Source of the DNA: Shewanella sp. NIFS-20-20
GTDB lineage: Bacteria; Pseudomonadota; Gammaproteobacteria; Enterobacterales; Shewanellaceae
Assembly (NCBI RefSeq): GCF_019209865.1
Contig: NZ_JAHUTT010000005.1
Span: forward strand, 1-64,000
DNA length: 64,000 bases
Reading direction: 5' to 3'
Position numbers and translations under genes: made by a program. A model generated the notes under the pieces. It ran no database searches, had not been told where the DNA came from, and worked only from the letters and a program-made list of their open reading frames with translations. Of the stretch, positions 60,478 through 64,000 are shown piece by piece; the stretch's first letter is position 1; each line of letters starts with the position of its first letter.

Positions 60478-61478
60478 AAAAAATAATTATTCGTATATTT
60501 GTGAGCTTAATGACGCTTACCACCATTGCATTATTCGCCGGTGCTTGGGCGTATATGCAAGTTCAAGCCTATTTACAGCAGCCGCTACAGATAAGTAGTC
60601 CGCAAGAAATTGTCATTCCTGCAGGCAGTAACCTCTCTAGCCTTGATAGACAGTGGCGCCAATTAGGCTGGATAGAAGGTGATGAGTGGCTGCTCAAAGT
60701 GGCGGTGAGACTCGAACCTGCCATCGCCGCGGTTAAATCTGGGGTATATGAAATCTCTGCTGGCATGAGCTTGTCTCAATTGATATCAACGTTAAATCAA
60801 GGCGATGAAAAACACTTTAGCTTAAGTTTAATCGATGGCCAAACCATCAATCAATGGCAAGCAAGTTTAGCCAATAGCCGCTTAATCGTGGGACAATCGC
60901 CATTTCAAGCAGTGTTAGATAAGGCGGGGGATACGCGCGCGCCAGAAGGGCTGTTTTATCCAGACACTTACCATTACACCGCAGATGAGAATGCGGCGGT
61001 TATCTTGGAGCAAAGTTATCAGAAGATGCAAGCGGCGCTGGCCAATGCGTGGCAACATCGCGCAGACGATGTGCCATTATCCTCACCTTACGAGCTATTG
61101 ATCCTCGCCTCGATTATCGAAAAAGAAACGGCGAAAGCCAGTGAGCGCGAGTGGATTGCAGCCGTCTTTGCTAACCGTTTGAAACGTGGCATGCGTTTGC
61201 AAACGGATCCTACAGTGATTTATGGCATGGGTGAGCGTTATAATGGCAATATTACTCGCGCCGATTTACGCGAGAAAACGGTCTATAACACATATAGAAT
61301 CAATGGGTTACCACCAACTCCAATTGCGGCGCCAAGCGAAGCCTCGCTATTGGCGGCGGCCCATCCTGCCGATGTGGATTATTTATATTTTGTGTCCCGC
61401 AATGATGGTAGCCATGTGTTTTCAAAAACCTTGGTGGAACACAATCGCGCGGTTAATGAGTATCAGAGAAAAAAATGA
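60471..61478 (+). CDS. mltG: Endolytic murein transglycosylase MltG
   Basis: MltG (YceG family, 335 aa) cleaves nascent glycan strands at the inner membrane and sets glycan length. One N-terminal membrane segment (about 5-27) is followed by a LysM-like subdomain and the YceG catalytic domain. The catalytic Glu lies in [32 protein letters not shown] and [18 protein letters not shown] are conserved family stretches. The start overlaps pabC; the end overlaps tmk (ATGA). Confidence 0.95.
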   Translation: MLKKIIIRIFVSLMTLTTIALFAGAWAYMQVQAYLQQPLQISSPQEIVIPAGSNLSSLDRQWRQLGWIEGDEWLLKVAVRLEPAIAAVKSGVYEISAGMSLSQLISTLNQGDEKHFSLSLIDGQTINQWQASLANSRLIVGQSPFQAVLDKAGDTRAPEGLFYPDTYHYTADENAAVILEQSYQKMQAALANAWQHRADDVPLSSPYELLILASIIEKETAKASEREWIAAVFANRLKRGMRLQTDPTVIYGMGERYNGNITRADLREKTVYNTYRINGLPPTPIAAPSEASLLAAAHPADVDYLYFVSRNDGSHVFSKTLVEHNRAVNEYQRKK

Positions 61479-62104
61479 ACAATACCAAGGCTAAATTTAT
61501 TGTCATCGAAGGGCTTGAAGGCGCGGGAAAATCCAGCGCAGTCGCTTTAGTTAACGCCTATATTACTCGCTTGACGGGTGAGTCTCCTGTGTGTACTCGT
61601 GAACCCGGCGGGACCCCATTAGCTGAAAAAATGCGCGACTTGGTAAAACAAGCGCATCCTGACGATCCCTTATGTGATACCGCCGAGTGTTTACTCTTAT
61701 ATGCCGCGCGAGCACAACTTATTGCTAATGTTATTCAACCGGCATTATCACAAGGCAAATGGGTGCTTGGCGATCGTCACAATCTGTCGTCACTGGCCTA
61801 TCAAGGCGGTGGTCGCGGATTAATGCCATTAGTCAACGCCATCAGTGAAGTGACCTTGGGGGATTTTCGCCCGGATCTGACCTTGTATCTGGATATTGAC
61901 CCAGAACTCGGTTTAGCACGTGCAGCGAAGCGAGGCGAACTTGATAGAATTGAACAACAAGCCTTGGCATTTTTCCAACGTGCCCGCCAAACCTATCTGA
62001 GCTTAGCACACGCCGATCCCAGTATTATAGTGATTGATGCCAGCCAAGATTTAGCTGCGGTTCATCGTGATATCACTTCAGCACTTGAGCAACATTTATG
62101 CTAA
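61475..62104 (+). CDS. tmk: Thymidylate kinase
   Basis: Tmk (209 aa) phosphorylates dTMP to dTDP. P-loop [14 protein letters not shown], the DR-type loop [14 protein letters not shown], and [16 protein letters not shown] (LID precursor region) are present. The start overlaps mltG by four bases and the stop overlaps holB by seven. The order mltG-tmk-holB is that of E. coli. Confidence 0.97.
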   Translation: MNNTKAKFIVIEGLEGAGKSSAVALVNAYITRLTGESPVCTREPGGTPLAEKMRDLVKQAHPDDPLCDTAECLLLYAARAQLIANVIQPALSQGKWVLGDRHNLSSLAYQGGGRGLMPLVNAISEVTLGDFRPDLTLYLDIDPELGLARAAKRGELDRIEQQALAFFQRARQTYLSLAHADPSIIVIDASQDLAAVHRDITSALEQHLC

Positions 62105-63021
62105 CGCCCTTGTTGCCTTGGTGTCTTGATGCGCTGACGCAATTTAGCCGAGCGAAGCAGCAGGGCACCTTAGCGCATGCCATGTTATTAGCGCTTGATG
62201 ATGGGTTTGGTGCCGACAATTTAGTTCGCCATCTGGCACAAGCGGCTTTATGCACTGACGTGCAAGCGGATGGTGCTTGCGGTCAATGTAAGAGCTGTCA
62301 GTTATTCAGCGCTGGTAATCATCCTGATTTTTATGAAGTTCATGTCGATGGCCAGCAGATAAAGGTCGACCAAATTCGCAGTTTGTGCCAGCGATTGACA
62401 CAAACGGCGCAACAAGGCGGTTACCGGGTTGCGGTTATTTTCGGGGCCGAGCGCATGAATAATGCTGCCGCGAATGCCTTACTCAAAACCTTAGAGGAAC
62501 CCGGTAATCAAACCTTGTTGTTACTGCAGGCCAACCGTTTAGGTCAGTTATTGCCGACCATTCGTAGCCGTTGTCAACGGGTGATGGTGCAAGAGCCTAG
62601 CCGGGTGCAGATCCGAACTTGGCTGGAAGCCCAAGAACAACTCTCGTTTGATCCTTGTTGGTGCTTACCCATCGTTGGCGGCCCCATCGCCCTACAACAA
62701 AGTTTGAAAGATGATCGTTATCAGACGCTAATTTCGCTAAGAAACGGTTGGCAGCAAGCGTTGCGTCATGGTCACATCCATGCGCCATTTCAGAGCTTAA
62801 TCGAGCAACACATGCTGGATGCGCTGGGGGTGTTATACCTGGTGTGTAGACAGTCACTTTTGAAAAATCATCAATTGAGTTTAGGGCAGCGTGTCGCCGT
62901 TAGTGAGTTGGCCGCGAGAGTAATGACAATAAAACAACAGCTGATGTCGATGTCAAATGTCAATTCTTTGGCCTTATGTCAAGATTTTGTCCTAGAATAC
63001 AATAAGGTAATGGAATACTAG
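62098..63021 (+). CDS. holB: DNA polymerase III subunit delta prime
   Basis: HolB (307 aa) is the structural AAA+ stator of the clamp loader. A four-Cys zinc module ([17 protein letters not shown]) and the region [20 protein letters not shown] are clear. [19 protein letters not shown] and IRSRCQRV (SRC motif) follow. The P-loop is degenerate, as is normal for delta prime. It overlaps tmk and is followed after nine bases by pilZ. Confidence 0.94.
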   Translation: MLTPLLPWCLDALTQFSRAKQQGTLAHAMLLALDDGFGADNLVRHLAQAALCTDVQADGACGQCKSCQLFSAGNHPDFYEVHVDGQQIKVDQIRSLCQRLTQTAQQGGYRVAVIFGAERMNNAAANALLKTLEEPGNQTLLLLQANRLGQLLPTIRSRCQRVMVQEPSRVQIRTWLEAQEQLSFDPCWCLPIVGGPIALQQSLKDDRYQTLISLRNGWQQALRHGHIHAPFQSLIEQHMLDALGVLYLVCRQSLLKNHQLSLGQRVAVSELAARVMTIKQQLMSMSNVNSLALCQDFVLEYNKVMEY

Positions 63022-63030
63022 GAAACACTC

Positions 63031-63357
63031 ATGGTCGATTTATCTGTGGATTTCGAGTCGCGTGAACAGGCATATAAAGCGTATATGCCATTTATTCGAC
63101 CTATGGGGTTATTCTTCGAAACCTCGCAAACCCATGCGCTTGGGGATCATGTCGACATCAGCTATCGCTTACCTGGTATGCAACAAGCATTTGAATGCGC
63201 AGGCATTGTGGTATGGATAAATCCTGTTGGCGCATCGGGTGCTCGTCCTACGGGCATCGGAGTGAAGTTGCTAACCGATCCGCACGCTCATAAACAACAT
63301 TTCGACAGTTTACTTTCTGCGGAGCTTGCCAGCAGTCAATTGACCTCGACCATGTAG
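63031..63357 (+). CDS. pilZ: Type IV pilus assembly protein PilZ
   Basis: A 108-aa PilZ-domain protein. Its position between holB and tatD and its lack of the N-terminal RxxxR arm needed for c-di-GMP binding match the founding PilZ of Pseudomonas type IV pilus assembly. The core is IRPMGLFFETSQTHALGDHVDISYRLP and GVKLLTDPHAHK. By family knowledge it acts with PilF/PilB-type ATPases and FimX-like proteins; c-di-GMP binding is unlikely. Confidence 0.9.
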   Translation: MVDLSVDFESREQAYKAYMPFIRPMGLFFETSQTHALGDHVDISYRLPGMQQAFECAGIVVWINPVGASGARPTGIGVKLLTDPHAHKQHFDSLLSAELASSQLTSTM

Positions 63358-63404
63358 GTCAGTAGACTTGCGGCCGTCCCTTTTTTGTAATGTTAGGTAT
63401 TGCT

Positions 63405-64000
63405 GTGCTTATTGACTCCCACTGCCATCTTGATCGCCTCAAAGCCGCCCCCGATCGTGCCAGTCTTGCGCTATTGCTGGACGCGGCCAAACAACGCGGG
63501 GTCGATTACTTCTTATGTGTCAATGTTCGTCAACAAGGGTTTGAGCAAATGTGCCAACAGGTTGAGGGCTTTGATAATGTCTTCTTATCCTGCGGGGTGC
63601 ATCCGTTGGATGTCAAAGATGGCTTAGATATTCACACCATGCGACCTAATGCGTTATTACCGCGCGTGGTGGCCATTGGTGAAACCGGTTTAGACTATTT
63701 TTATGCAGACGAAACCAAACTTCTGCAACAACAATGTTTTGAGCAGCAAGTGGCCCTCGCTGTCGATGTCAATAAGCCTTTGATTGTGCACACGCGTGAT
63801 GCCAGGCAAGACACCTTAGCGATTTTGCGCCAGGGTCATGCTGATAAAGTCGGTGGGGTATTACATTGTTTTACCGAAGATTGGGAAATGGCGAAAGCGG
63901 CGATTGATCTAGGTTTCTATATTTCAGTGTCTGGCATCGTCACATTTAAGAATGGCGGCGACCTGCGCACCGTGATCCGCAAAGTGCCAAAGGATAGATT
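63405..64000 (+). CDS. TatD/YcfH-family metal-dependent hydrolase (partial)
   Basis: The 5' part (about 198 codons) of a TatD-family amidohydrolase-fold nuclease, cut by the window edge. Metal ligands are visible: DSHCHLD (HxH), GETGLDYFYADE (Glu), IVHTRDA (His) and LHCFTEDWE (His). The start is GTG 63405 (MLIDSHCHLD), as in relatives; an in-frame ATG at 63390 would add five residues. It follows pilZ in the conserved tmk-holB-pilZ-ycfH order. This gene is most like YcfH. Confidence 0.9.
   Translation, partial: MLIDSHCHLDRLKAAPDRASLALLLDAAKQRGVDYFLCVNVRQQGFEQMCQQVEGFDNVFLSCGVHPLDVKDGLDIHTMRPNALLPRVVAIGETGLDYFYADETKLLQQQCFEQQVALAVDVNKPLIVHTRDARQDTLAILRQGHADKVGGVLHCFTEDWEMAKAAIDLGFYISVSGIVTFKNGGDLRTVIRKVPKDR

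Overview
The window looks like a chromosomal segment of a Shewanella-type marine gammaproteobacterium. The evidence is gene content and order: rnt-motY, ybgC-tolQRAB-pal-cpoB followed by tRNA-Lys genes, acs divergent from an SSS-domain hybrid kinase (CrbS type), ppsR/ppsA, a ydiJ-type dehydrogenase, leucine dehydrogenase, roxA-purB-hflD-mnmA, a monomeric isocitrate dehydrogenase, cspD/clpS-clpA-infA-bpt-aat, metG/apbC, and pabC-mltG-tmk-holB-pilZ-tatD. MotY (sodium-driven polar flagellum) and the monomeric IDH fit this assignment. The species is not determined. No phage, insertion sequence, CRISPR array or large island was seen.

Layout. 1-2535: RNase T (minus), MotY behind a near-consensus FliA promoter, then a non-coding stretch holding a probable small minus-strand transcript with a 31-codon ORF. 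2536-4698: lipoprotein prolyl oligopeptidase. 4760-9990: Tol-Pal envelope operon. 10127-11034: a stable-RNA promoter, two intact tRNA-Lys(TTT) genes and four decaying tRNA-Lys-like copies that share a D-arm insertion. 11402-14655: DcaP-like porin, glutaredoxin 1, RadD helicase. 14857-25862: acetate node (acs, crbS, and crbR 5 kb further on), enclosing a catalytically degenerate S-formylglutathione hydrolase homologue, an APC permease and a KefF/KefC-like pair whose kefC is frameshifted near its end. 26072-37787: thioesterase, DAHP synthase, PEP synthase with its regulator, YdiJ, a MarR/lipoprotein pair, leucine dehydrogenase and hypothetical genes. 37869-43558: minus-strand translation and purine genes plus a frameshifted NudJ-type NUDIX gene coupled to rluE. 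43799-51006: IDH, CspD, ClpS/ClpA, IF-1 and the two N-end-rule transferases (Bpt, Aat), so adaptor, protease and tagging enzymes of one degradation pathway lie close together. 51060-64000: a glycine-zipper protein, small hypotheticals, YbgI, a large XRE regulator divergent from an orphan protein resembling one domain of malate synthase G, metG/apbC, and a 3'-end run udk-dcd-pabC-mltG-tmk-holB-pilZ-tatD (tatD cut by the window edge).

Functional themes are envelope integrity (Tol-Pal), central carbon switching (Acs/CrbSR, PpsA/PpsR, IDH, YdiJ), regulated proteolysis (ClpAS, Bpt, Aat) and core translation. The points most worth a second look are the degenerate tRNA-Lys array, the stand-alone malate synthase G-like domain with its divergent regulator and palindromic operator, the small ORF/sRNA at about 1960-2126, and the esterase homologue lacking its catalytic Ser and His. 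All database-type identifications here are by recognition of the sequence; no search was run.
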